A stretch of 64,000 bases of DNA from an uncultured archaeon (GTDB lineage Archaea > Thermoplasmatota > Thermoplasmata > Thermoplasmatales > Thermoplasmataceae), in assembly GCA_000965745.1 (NCBI GenBank), contig CP009479.1, positions 62,001 through 126,000 on the forward strand, in the 5' to 3' direction. The notes under the pieces were generated by a model. That model was not told the origin of the DNA. It did not search any database and saw only the letters and a list, made by a program, of their open reading frames with translations. A program made the position numbers and the translations under genes. Below, piece after piece: positions 35,969-44,171 of the stretch (position 1 is the stretch's first letter; each line of letters begins with the position of its first letter).

Positions 35969-37615
35969 TCAGTCAAGCTTTCCCACTATCTCTTTTGCCC
36001 TCTCCATGGCTGTGCCCGGAATTGTAGGTGTCGCAAGTGCTTTCCTGTCAGCCTTTATGGTGATCTTTTTCCCGCCAGTCACTATATCATCGCCGGGCCT
36101 GGTCCTGGTGGCCACAGCCCATCCCACCTCTGTTTCGTCCGCGATGTCCGTATGCCAGGGGACTACGACATTTACAGTTGCATTCTCAACGGGGGCGTGT
36201 GAAATGACTACCGATGACCCTTTGAGCATTATAGTCCTGATATCACCCTCTATGCTGTCTGACACTTTCCCGGTGTACTCATCAGAGATCAGGATGATCT
36301 TGTCGTTTGTTCCACTCTCACGGATGACAGGATCGGAACTGATGATGTAGTTGTCGCGAATCAGAATGCTGGAGAATCTATTGGCGGAGAGGCTGTAAGC
36401 AATGTTTACCAGCGCCTCAATAAGAGTAAGGCCCGACCGGCCCCTTGTTACGGACACAATTTTTGCCCAGAGCGGGTCCAGGGCCATGAGTGAAAGACCG
36501 AGCTGTTTTTCAATACCTGATCTCGCATTCCCTATTTGCGCGAGGGCGAGAAACCTGGCAGCGTAAGTGGGCCACTCCACGCTGTAATTGAACCCTTTTG
36601 GCAGGGAATTCCGGAGCGTGTCCATAATTACCGACGACCTGGGAATGGAGAATAGGTTGACATGCTCGTGTGAATTTGAGGGCTGAATATCGTAAAATAT
36701 AGGGTCATGGCGCCTCATGACGGACTTGACCTTTGCGAGATTTCTTGTTGAGTCCATTCCAAGATAGCCGGTGTACTCTGCAAATGGCCCTTCGTCATAC
36801 ACCTCCCCTTCTGCCAGCTCCGCCTCCAGGACAATTTCTGCGTTTGCAGGAACCTGGAGGGAATTTTTTACTCCGCGTGTGAAGCTCGTGCTTATGACCC
36901 TTGCAGCTTTGGCGTATTCATTGTCTGTAAATGAGGCAGCAAGGATGTAAAGGGCCGGATGTGCACCGATTATTACTGAAATCTGCAGTTTTTCCCCAGA
37001 TTCGGTGGCATCATTCACCGACTTCCAGAAGTGCCCATGGCTGCCTACATCAAATGCATATGTATTCCTGTCTATGAGCTGCATCCTGGAATAGCTGAGA
37101 TTGTAAATGCCACTTTCCCTGTCCCTCGTGACGGCAAGACCTGACGTTATGTACCTTCCTTTGTTTGTTCTTGAACCATCCTCGACGTAATGCCATGGGG
37201 CAGGTATGTCCAGGATGTTGACATCCTTTCCAGTGTGTACAATTTCCTTCACAGGAGCACGGGAAACGAGGGATGCATCGGGCAGGAGGTCGTTCCCGTT
37301 CACGATGCCATGCCATTTTTCGAGCACGGATTCCATGGTGCCTGAGCCAGCAGCCAGGGCCATACGGTTTCTGCTTCCGAGTACATTAGTGACAATTCTG
37401 TAATCGGGAAATCCCCTTATGTTATTGAACAGTATTACCGGGTTCCTCTTCTCCAGAGCCCGGTAGACAGCGGTGGTTTCAAAGAGAATTTCAATCTCTT
37501 CATCCACCTCCTGAATGTCCCTCCCATCAGGTTCCCGTACAGTTTTTAGAAAATCTCTCATTGAACAGCCTAATCCCCGGGACTCGTCAGATTCCGCCAA
37601 TAACTTCGCCTCCAT
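35969..37615 (-). CDS. UbiD-family prenyl-FMN-dependent decarboxylase
   Basis: 548 residues. UbiD features include the N-terminal MRDFLKTVREPD, AAGSGTMESVLEKW, and the central EGPFAEYTGYLGMD stretch that holds catalytic acid residues; the length and layout are those of the UbiD superfamily. Members reversibly decarboxylate aromatic or alpha,beta-unsaturated acids using prenylated FMN, so a UbiX-like flavin prenyltransferase must exist elsewhere (none in this window). About 30 residues upstream of MRDFL are unusual; MRDFL itself (37561) is an alternative start. Substrate is unknown, but context suggests aromatic acids. Confidence 0.87.
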   Translation of the reverse strand: MEAKLLAESDESRGLGCSMRDFLKTVREPDGRDIQEVDEEIEILFETTAVYRALEKRNPVILFNNIRGFPDYRIVTNVLGSRNRMALAAGSGTMESVLEKWHGIVNGNDLLPDASLVSRAPVKEIVHTGKDVNILDIPAPWHYVEDGSRTNKGRYITSGLAVTRDRESGIYNLSYSRMQLIDRNTYAFDVGSHGHFWKSVNDATESGEKLQISVIIGAHPALYILAASFTDNEYAKAARVISTSFTRGVKNSLQVPANAEIVLEAELAEGEVYDEGPFAEYTGYLGMDSTRNLAKVKSVMRRHDPIFYDIQPSNSHEHVNLFSIPRSSVIMDTLRNSLPKGFNYSVEWPTYAARFLALAQIGNARSGIEKQLGLSLMALDPLWAKIVSVTRGRSGLTLIEALVNIAYSLSANRFSSILIRDNYIISSDPVIRESGTNDKIILISDEYTGKVSDSIEGDIRTIMLKGSSVVISHAPVENATVNVVVPWHTDIADETEVGWAVATRTRPGDDIVTGGKKITIKADRKALATPTIPGTAMERAKEIVGKLD

Positions 37616-37784
37616 TTTACAATGTATTCTACACCCGTTGATCTACAATAAAGGTTGCTGGAAGTCTGGGGAAGTGTGGGCGGCACTTAATGCTGCACCA
37701 TTGCCTGTCACCCGCATTCCCGTTCTGCAGTAAATGAGCCGCCGGAATTTTCCGCCATTCATTGCTCCGTTCACCCGTTCCGTC

Positions 37785-39089
37785 TCAGTAATTCACGCTC
37801 ATCCTCGATGTTTCCTTTGAAATTATGAAGGCGATCAGGGTGACTATTGTTCCGGCAAGAACCAGAAATGTCGGTGCAAGGTTATAGTGGGTCGAGTAGA
37901 TGAGAAATGTAGCTATGAAGGGCGTGGTGCCACCGAAGATTGCAGTTGACAGCTGGTAATCCAGGGACATGCCTGTGTACCTTACCTTTGCAGGGTACAT
38001 TTCCGACAGCATCGTGACGAACGGTCCGGTCTGGAGGGCAATACACCCGTAAAATATGATCTGCGCAATGAGTATGAGGATTGCATTTCCCGTCGACACC
38101 ATCACGAAATACGGGTAGATGAATACAGCTATGAGGACTGCACCTGCTATCATAATTGGCTTTCTTCCTACCCGGTCTGAAGCTGCACCTGCCCCGATAT
38201 TGATCAATGCACCGGCTGCCAGTCCGCCCAGCAACGTGTAGATTATCGTCGTAAATGGTACCTTCACTATGCTGCTGAGGTATGAGATTATGAAGACGCT
38301 TCCCGCATACTCAGCGATAGTTGAGCTGATAAGGAAACCGAGGCCGAGGAGGACAATTTTCCAGTACTTCCTCAATGTCAGGAGGAGAGGAACCTTTTCT
38401 CCTTTCGAAGGGTTTTCAACTATCTTCTTGAATATCTCAGACTCCCTTATTTTTAGCCTTATCACGAGACCAACCACAGCTATGAGCACTCCTATGAAAT
38501 ATAGTATGCGCCAGCCGTAGACTGAAAACGCTGAACCTGTAAGATTCTCCATCAGGAGAACCATGCTTAGGGCGAAAAGAGGCCCGATATTGGACATCTG
38601 GGCTATGGAGACATAAAGTCCCCTGTGTCTGGGTGGTGCCGTCTCTGCAGTAAGAGTGATTGCTCCACCGTATTCCCCGCCTACAGAGAAACCCTGTACC
38701 AGCCTGAGGATCGTGAGAAGCACAGGTGCAAGAACCCCGATTTGCGCGTATGTCGGCAGAAGTCCTGTCAGCAGGGAGGCGATGCCCATTATGCCGATTG
38801 TGAAAATCAGCGTGTAACGCCTTCCTATTCTATCGCCAAGGTGCCCGAACACGATTCCACCGATAGGTCTTGCTGCAAACCCTATGGCGAACACGGCAAA
38901 TGTCAGAAGCAGTGAGATTAGGAAGGTGTTTGAGGGAAAGAACAACTTCGCAAGGACCGAAGACACGAACCCGTATATCAGGAAGTCGTAGAACTCGAGT
39001 ATCACCCCAAACCCTGAAGCAACTGATGTTTTCAGTGCGGTGCGGTGAGAGAACTCCGGCCCCGATGTATCCGTGTTAGCATTTTCCAT
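37785..39089 (-). CDS. MFS transporter, metabolite:H+ symporter type
   Basis: 434 residues with twelve hydrophobic segments. The N-terminal half has FGHLGDRIGRRYTLIFTIGI and the MHS-subfamily marker VQGFSVGGEYGGAITLTAET; the second half begins GAASDRVGRKPIMIAGA. This subfamily takes up organic acids, betaine or sugars with protons. Next to UbiD and iorAB it may import an aromatic or other carboxylic acid (inference). Confidence 0.88.
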   Translation of the reverse strand: MENANTDTSGPEFSHRTALKTSVASGFGVILEFYDFLIYGFVSSVLAKLFFPSNTFLISLLLTFAVFAIGFAARPIGGIVFGHLGDRIGRRYTLIFTIGIMGIASLLTGLLPTYAQIGVLAPVLLTILRLVQGFSVGGEYGGAITLTAETAPPRHRGLYVSIAQMSNIGPLFALSMVLLMENLTGSAFSVYGWRILYFIGVLIAVVGLVIRLKIRESEIFKKIVENPSKGEKVPLLLTLRKYWKIVLLGLGFLISSTIAEYAGSVFIISYLSSIVKVPFTTIIYTLLGGLAAGALINIGAGAASDRVGRKPIMIAGAVLIAVFIYPYFVMVSTGNAILILIAQIIFYGCIALQTGPFVTMLSEMYPAKVRYTGMSLDYQLSTAIFGGTTPFIATFLIYSTHYNLAPTFLVLAGTIVTLIAFIISKETSRMSVNY

Positions 39090-39248
39090 GCCGGAAATAT
39101 ATATGTGTTTATATTTAAATGTATGTAAGCCTCTAACTATAAAATATGATGAATAAACCAGTACGGAGAAATGCCCCAGTGACCATGTGGAGAATTATGT
39201 CCGGCCGTAGACCGAAGTTTCACTTGAATGGGTTTGGGCCCGGGATAA

Positions 39249-40709
39249 TCAGGGCTTGATGTTGTGGTTTACCCTGAAGAAGTTGTCTGGATCATACTTC
39301 CTCTTTATTTCAGACAACCTGCCGGAATTCTTGCCGTATGCTGCGCTGATTTCCAGTTTATCGTTGTCTCCGGGCTGAAAATTTATGTAACCTGTTTCCT
39401 CTTTTTCCGGGTAGAGATCCCTTATCTTTTTCTTCAGGCCCCTGCCCCAGCCTATCTGCTGCCTGTCATTTTCTTTGCCGCTCCAGCCCAGATCAATGAC
39501 AATCATGTACTGGTTGTCCCTCGCTGCATATGCAGTTTCCGATGATTCAACCCTGCTGATGGCCCCGCCGGTATGCCATATTCCCGTAACCCCGACCTCG
39601 TCCAGATCCACTTTGGAATATTCCTCAACCATCAGTTCCAGCAGTTCATCTTTCAATTCCTGGACCATTATCCCGGTTGAGTAATACCTGATCCCATTCG
39701 GTACTGTATTGTCGGTATAGGTCTGAATATCCACATAGCTCCGTGGGCCGCTTGAATCGTACAGGGACGTTCCAAGGTGTCTCAGAAATTCCATTTCCTC
39801 CTTTCCCTTTTTCACGGGGCCTGCATGCACTGCCCTCATGACTACTACCCTCTCCCCTCTCATTTCCATAGGGTAGAACCTTGTATCGGGTATCTTTGCC
39901 AGCTGAAACTCGGCGGATACATCATCAGAGACCTCATCTGCCAGAAACTTTCTTCCGCGTTTAAGGACCCCGATGCCTTCGGAAAGGGGGTAGGCCGTGT
40001 AGACCTGATAGAGCATGGGGCCGACACTGTGCAGCTTGTATTCGAACTCGGTGACAATTCCAAAATTGCCTCCCCCGCCTTTGACCGCCCAAAGCAGGTC
40101 CTGGTTCTGAGTTTCATCTGCATGGGTCACGCTGCCGTCGGCTTTGACCAGTTCCACTGACAACAAATTGTCTATTGTCAGCCCATATTTCCTTCTGAGA
40201 TGCCCGTAGCCGCCACCAAGAGTGAGTCCGGCAATTCCGGTCTTGGATACAACTCCAAAAGGAGTTGCGAGGCCGTATAACTGGGTCAGCCTGTCGACAT
40301 CTTCCAGGAGTGCCCCTCCCTGGGCTTTGACAGACATTTTCTCCTGGTTTACACTTACCTTGTTCATGTAGGTCAAATCGATCGTGAGTCCTCCGTCACA
40401 CAACGAGTTTCCGGCAACATGATGCCCCCCTGACCTTACGGATGTAAGCAGCCCGTGTCTTCGTGCAAGCTTTACCGCTTTTGCGACGTCTGCCGTTTCC
40501 TTGCAATATGCAATGGCTGCAGGCTTCTTCTGAAACATTCCGTTCCATATCCTCACTGAGCTTTCATATTCCTGTGATCCCGGAAAGAACAAGCTGCCTT
40601 TCATGGATTGGGAGGCTTCCCGAAGTTCTGTTCCACTGATCTTAACGTTGCCGCCGGATAATGTTACAAAATCAGTTTCTAAAAAAGGGGGGCCTGCTGC
40701 ACGATTCAT
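39249..40709 (-). CDS. FAD-dependent oxidoreductase, berberine-bridge (PCMH) type
   Basis: 486 residues. The PCMH FAD-binding domain has SVRSGGHHVAGNSLCDGGLT with His96 as the likely covalent FAD ligand, GLTLGGGYGHLRRKYGL, and AVKGGGGNFGIVTEFEY. The extreme C-terminus has the BBE segment (YINFQPGD, and KRKYDPDNFFRVNHNI). Members oxidise alcohols, sugars or alkaloid-like substrates with O2. A minus-strand TATA element GCATATATC at 40732-40740 lies 20-30 nt before ATG 40709. The family is more common in bacteria and fungi, so transfer is likely. Confidence 0.9.
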   Translation of the reverse strand: MNRAAGPPFLETDFVTLSGGNVKISGTELREASQSMKGSLFFPGSQEYESSVRIWNGMFQKKPAAIAYCKETADVAKAVKLARRHGLLTSVRSGGHHVAGNSLCDGGLTIDLTYMNKVSVNQEKMSVKAQGGALLEDVDRLTQLYGLATPFGVVSKTGIAGLTLGGGYGHLRRKYGLTIDNLLSVELVKADGSVTHADETQNQDLLWAVKGGGGNFGIVTEFEYKLHSVGPMLYQVYTAYPLSEGIGVLKRGRKFLADEVSDDVSAEFQLAKIPDTRFYPMEMRGERVVVMRAVHAGPVKKGKEEMEFLRHLGTSLYDSSGPRSYVDIQTYTDNTVPNGIRYYSTGIMVQELKDELLELMVEEYSKVDLDEVGVTGIWHTGGAISRVESSETAYAARDNQYMIVIDLGWSGKENDRQQIGWGRGLKKKIRDLYPEKEETGYINFQPGDNDKLEISAAYGKNSGRLSEIKRKYDPDNFFRVNHNIKP

Positions 40710-40925
40710 TGAAGCACTTCATACAATTCCAGATATATGCTTTTTTCCCTTACGATACATTGTCGCTTCACAATGGAATTATATCAATTCTATTGGAATT
40801 CTATTCCCAATTTCTGTAAGTGGCAGAGAAGGAATCGGGTTTGAACGCAGCTTGAAACCGCCAAATATGTACATCCTCCCTATACGGCACCTAGTTGGAA
40901 AAAATGGGAAATAGGTTAAGGAATA

Positions 40926-41927
40926 TTACCGGCTCTTAAAGTAAGATATGACTTCCTTTCCTATTCTTTCGATCGATTCCACAGGGTTTTCCCCGAATGG
41001 CCCGCCGATAGATATGCTTGTTGCCCCCTTCTTCAGGAGGACCTCGATTCTCTTTATGCAGTCCTCCGTAGTTCCGTAGACGGCCAGATCAAGCATCTTG
41101 TCTGGAACCGCTTTTGCAGCACCTTCGTAGTCCCTCTTCCCAAGGAATTCGGCAATTGCCCTGACCTCATCTCTTGTTACCCCGACCATCGAGACCATTT
41201 CTTCCTCCAGGTACGGGATGAAATATGCGATGATCCTTTTCAGGGACATCTTGTCCACATTACCCTCAGGGGAATGATATATCCATATAAGGCCAACATA
41301 ATCAAAATCGTCATTTTCCCTGCCGGCACGCTTCATGCCTTCCTTTATGTATTTCATCGGGTAATCGAACGACTCCGGCGGAGTAGCCATCGGCAGGCTG
41401 CCATCTCCAATCTCACCGGAAAGTTCGAACATTTCCTTCCCGATCCCCGGAACATAGATAGGAATTTTACGCCTTAGAGGCTTGAATCTCATGTATGCTT
41501 CATTAGACCAGTGAAATACCTTTCCGTTATACTCCATAATTTTTCCGTCGAGAAGCCCCCGGACGAGTTCCACGGATTCCCTTGTGAGGTCCAGAAGGTT
41601 CTGGTGCAGGCCTATCCAGTCATTGAACATTGTTTCAGTGTGTGAGCCGAGAGCCACAACTGCACGCCCTCTTGAAAAATCATCCAACTGTGTTGCAAAC
41701 GTAGCAATCTCAGACGGATCAATGGTGTACGGCTTGATATTGAAGCCTATAGATATCTTGTTTGTGACAGAAGCTACCGCGACTGAACTTACCCAGGAAT
41801 TGGGCTGGAATGGATCATGCGCAAACCAGCATGCATCAAACCCGTTCTTTTCAGCTGAAGAGCCAAGTTTCTGCAGCATCTCTACATTTCCAAGTGTTCC
41901 AAGAAGTCGTATGCCAAATTTTACCAT
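40926..41927 (-). CDS. LLM-class (F420-dependent type) flavin oxidoreductase
   Basis: 333 residues from ATG 41927, which is preceded by GGTGGGG (41933-41939) as ribosome-binding site; a GTG at 41954 is in frame but has no such site. The TIM-barrel luciferase-like fold is indicated by SAEKNGFDACWFAHDPF, SIGFNIKPYTIDPSEIATFA, RAVVALGSHTETMF and KKGATSISIGGPFGEN. Closest in pattern to methylene-tetrahydromethanopterin reductase-like (Mer/F420) enzymes. Substrate is unknown. A TATA TTTTAAATA lies at 41968-41976. Confidence 0.88.
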   Translation of the reverse strand: MVKFGIRLLGTLGNVEMLQKLGSSAEKNGFDACWFAHDPFQPNSWVSSVAVASVTNKISIGFNIKPYTIDPSEIATFATQLDDFSRGRAVVALGSHTETMFNDWIGLHQNLLDLTRESVELVRGLLDGKIMEYNGKVFHWSNEAYMRFKPLRRKIPIYVPGIGKEMFELSGEIGDGSLPMATPPESFDYPMKYIKEGMKRAGRENDDFDYVGLIWIYHSPEGNVDKMSLKRIIAYFIPYLEEEMVSMVGVTRDEVRAIAEFLGKRDYEGAAKAVPDKMLDLAVYGTTEDCIKRIEVLLKKGATSISIGGPFGENPVESIERIGKEVISYFKSR

Positions 41928-42091
41928 AATTTCCCCACCGGTTGAAGCATGCACCCCACGGTATTTAAAATTAGTTTTGGTAATGTGGAGCAGGTTCGCT
42001 TTTCAAGCACTTTACCGGAAATGTGGTTATCTCAGAAAGATGCCTTACGTCTTGAAAAGTTCTTGTAAATAAGGAAATGCCTGAAGACCCA

Positions 42092-42130
42092 AAAAAGGCA
42101 TTTGGAAATAAGTTGAAGATCAAGGTATAG
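42092..42130 (+). pseudogene. 3' remnant of a copy of the 31484-31999 gene
   Basis: These bases encode KKAFGNKLKIKV plus a stop, exactly the last 12 residues of the protein at 31484-31999, with only a few third-base differences. The sequence just upstream (42079-42091) also resembles that gene but with a missing base, and the similarity fades before that. This is what is left of a deleted second copy. Confidence 0.75.
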
Positions 42131-42187
42131 GGATCCAACAGCAAGTTTATCGTTTTTGAGAAATTCGAATGCTTTTTTGAACACACC

Positions 42188-43339
42188 ATGGTCTCCTCTT
42201 GGCAACCGGATACAAAAAACGATTATCATTCAAGTGCATTGCATTTCATGAATTTAGAAGACAGCACAGCGCTCCAGTTCGATACACCTTACATGGTTAT
42301 TGATTTCAACCAGTCACTGAAGAACATGAAGAAAGTGCAGAGCTTCGCAGACCAGCACGGTAAAACCCTGAGACCCCATTCGAAAACCCACAAGATCCCC
42401 CTGTTTTCCAAGCGCCAGATTTCCCTCGGCGCCGTAGGAGTGTGTGTCCAGAAGGTGAGTGAGGCAGAGGTGATGTTTGATGGAGGCGTAGAAGACATCC
42501 TGATCAGCAATGAAGTTGTCACAGGGATAAAGACCGACAGGATAGCTGATCTCGCGTCACGCGGATGCAGAATAAAAGTTGCCGTGGACAGCGAAGTGGG
42601 CATGAGCAGCCTGAATGAGTCAGCCAGAGAAGTTGGGAAGGAGATTGATGTCATAATAGATGTTGACCTTGGAATGGACAGGTGCGGCATTCTTCCGGAT
42701 GATTTTCCCGGTTTCCTGAAAAAATCATCAGGTTACAGCAACCTGACCGTATACGGCATAATGGCTTACGACGGAAACGTGGCAGATGAATCCCGGAGCG
42801 AAAGGAGCAGGAAAGTGGCTTCAGAAGTTGAAACTCTCACGAAACTGTGCAAGGACTATGAGCGAATTAATGGTGAGCCTCAGACTGTCAGTGTCGGTGC
42901 CACATCAACATACGACCTGTGGGCGGAGTATGACATTATAACAGAGCTGCAGCCCGGTACATACGTGTACTACGACAGAAGAACGACCGAGTATGGGGCG
43001 TCAACCATGGACGAGATCGCAATGGGAGTTGTAGGGACTGTAATGAGCAAGACCCACTCAAATCACGCGGTTATTGATGCGGGATACAAGTCCACGTCCA
43101 TAGATAATGGCAGGTACCCCATCCTGATTATGCCATCCGGAGATACAGCCCCCGTAACTTCCATGTCCGAAGAACACACTGTCTGCTCTGATGCGAATCA
43201 GCTGAAAATAGGGGACAGGGTCCTGCTATTGCCTTCCCATGCCTGCACGACTACAGATCAATGGGATAAAGCGGCTATTTTCGGATTGAATGAAAAACCT
43301 GGAACTATTGAAATTAAGGGCAGGGGTATGAGAGAGTGA
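42188..43339 (+). CDS. D-threonine aldolase / DSD1-like PLP enzyme (alanine racemase fold)
   Basis: 383 residues from ATG 42188; ATG 42248 (MNLEDSTALQFDTPYMVIDF) gives 363 residues and may be the true start. Fold type III features: RPHSKTHKIPLF with the PLP lysine, DVDLGMDRCGILP, and at the C-terminus the metal site LPSHACTTTDQWDKA (His and Cys ligands). Enzymes of this family cleave D-threonine or D-serine-type beta-hydroxy amino acids to glycine and an aldehyde, or dehydrate them. Context gives no further hint. Confidence 0.88.
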   Translation: MVSSWQPDTKNDYHSSALHFMNLEDSTALQFDTPYMVIDFNQSLKNMKKVQSFADQHGKTLRPHSKTHKIPLFSKRQISLGAVGVCVQKVSEAEVMFDGGVEDILISNEVVTGIKTDRIADLASRGCRIKVAVDSEVGMSSLNESAREVGKEIDVIIDVDLGMDRCGILPDDFPGFLKKSSGYSNLTVYGIMAYDGNVADESRSERSRKVASEVETLTKLCKDYERINGEPQTVSVGATSTYDLWAEYDIITELQPGTYVYYDRRTTEYGASTMDEIAMGVVGTVMSKTHSNHAVIDAGYKSTSIDNGRYPILIMPSGDTAPVTSMSEEHTVCSDANQLKIGDRVLLLPSHACTTTDQWDKAAIFGLNEKPGTIEIKGRGMRE

Positions 43340-43515
43340 TTTATTTCCCCTCTGCCTGTAAAGCTCAAGCGGGAGATATTGCATTGAGTTGTGTAACTGC
43401 ACTTGATTACGGTGCGAAGTAAAGCACTGAGTGTGGTGAAACAAGAGAATCTGGATCTGGGCCAAGACGAGGACCAAGGGTCCGTCAGGAGCGCCGGTAT
43501 TAGGAATACGGCGGT

Positions 43516-43796
43516 ATGGGGTTACCAGGTATGTTCCAGATTGCCATCAACGCGGGAACCGCTGCCTTCCCGGACTTTCCCGCCGCATCATTTTCAACGA
43601 TCATAATGGCAGTATCACTTATTATCCATCATTCTTGCAATTCTATTCATAATTGGTTTGAGTGCGGCTTGGAACCTTATGGTCATTGGTGCAATTCTCG
43701 ATAATTATCACGGTCGGCGTAATATTCCAGGGCATAATTCTGCATTGTTGCCTTGCAAGACCCGGAGCAGGGCCTGCTTCAAGCAGCGGGGATTGA
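43516..43796 (+). pseudogene. Decayed membrane-protein gene with two frame changes
   Basis: Three hydrophobic segments follow one another in three different frames: FSTIIMAVSLII (frame of 43516), IILAILFIIGLSAAWNLMVI (43628 onward, next frame), and FSIIITVGVIFQGIILHCCL (43695 onward), ending at TGA 43794. Read together they make a typical three-helix small membrane protein. Unlike the other interrupted genes here, no homopolymer explains the shifts, so this looks like real decay. Upstream open sequence from 43403 may be its N-terminus. Confidence 0.5.
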
Positions 43797-44171
43797 AAGG
43801 AGCAGTTGACCGGAAAGGCATCGAAACCTCATGAATTTTTAAACGGGCCCACCCGTTTCATTTTTCATTCGTTGAGTTATAATCTAGCGGCAATGAGATA
43901 ATTACTATGCAATATTGACAGGCACTTCGCACATTTTAAACTTAAAACTAAAAGCATAATGCCAGTTTCTATACAACATAGCGATAGTTTTGGCTAATTG
44001 GTGGAAGAACTAAGTTTGACCCTTTTTGTATATAAAAGGTACTCCTTACATTTGAAGTGCAATAAAGTATGGAACTTCGGCGGAACCGGAAACATAAGTA
44101 TCCTGATGCAGGTATAATAGATTTTTTATTTATAATTTTGAAAAGAAATTATTTAATAATACTTACATTTT
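43797..44171 (+). other. Intergenic region with strong TATA elements
   Basis: About 375 nt, A+T-rich. GTATATAAAAGG at 44028-44039 is the best TATA match in the area and would start a transcript near 44062, with ~110 nt leader before the surface protein; a second A+T-rich element lies at 44124-44139. No small gene is visible. Confidence 0.5.

Noticed and set aside
40780-40815. Repeated AATTCTATT elements upstream of the FAD oxidase gene
   Set aside because: Short, A+T-rich and not clearly symmetrical; likely chance in an A+T-rich intergenic region.
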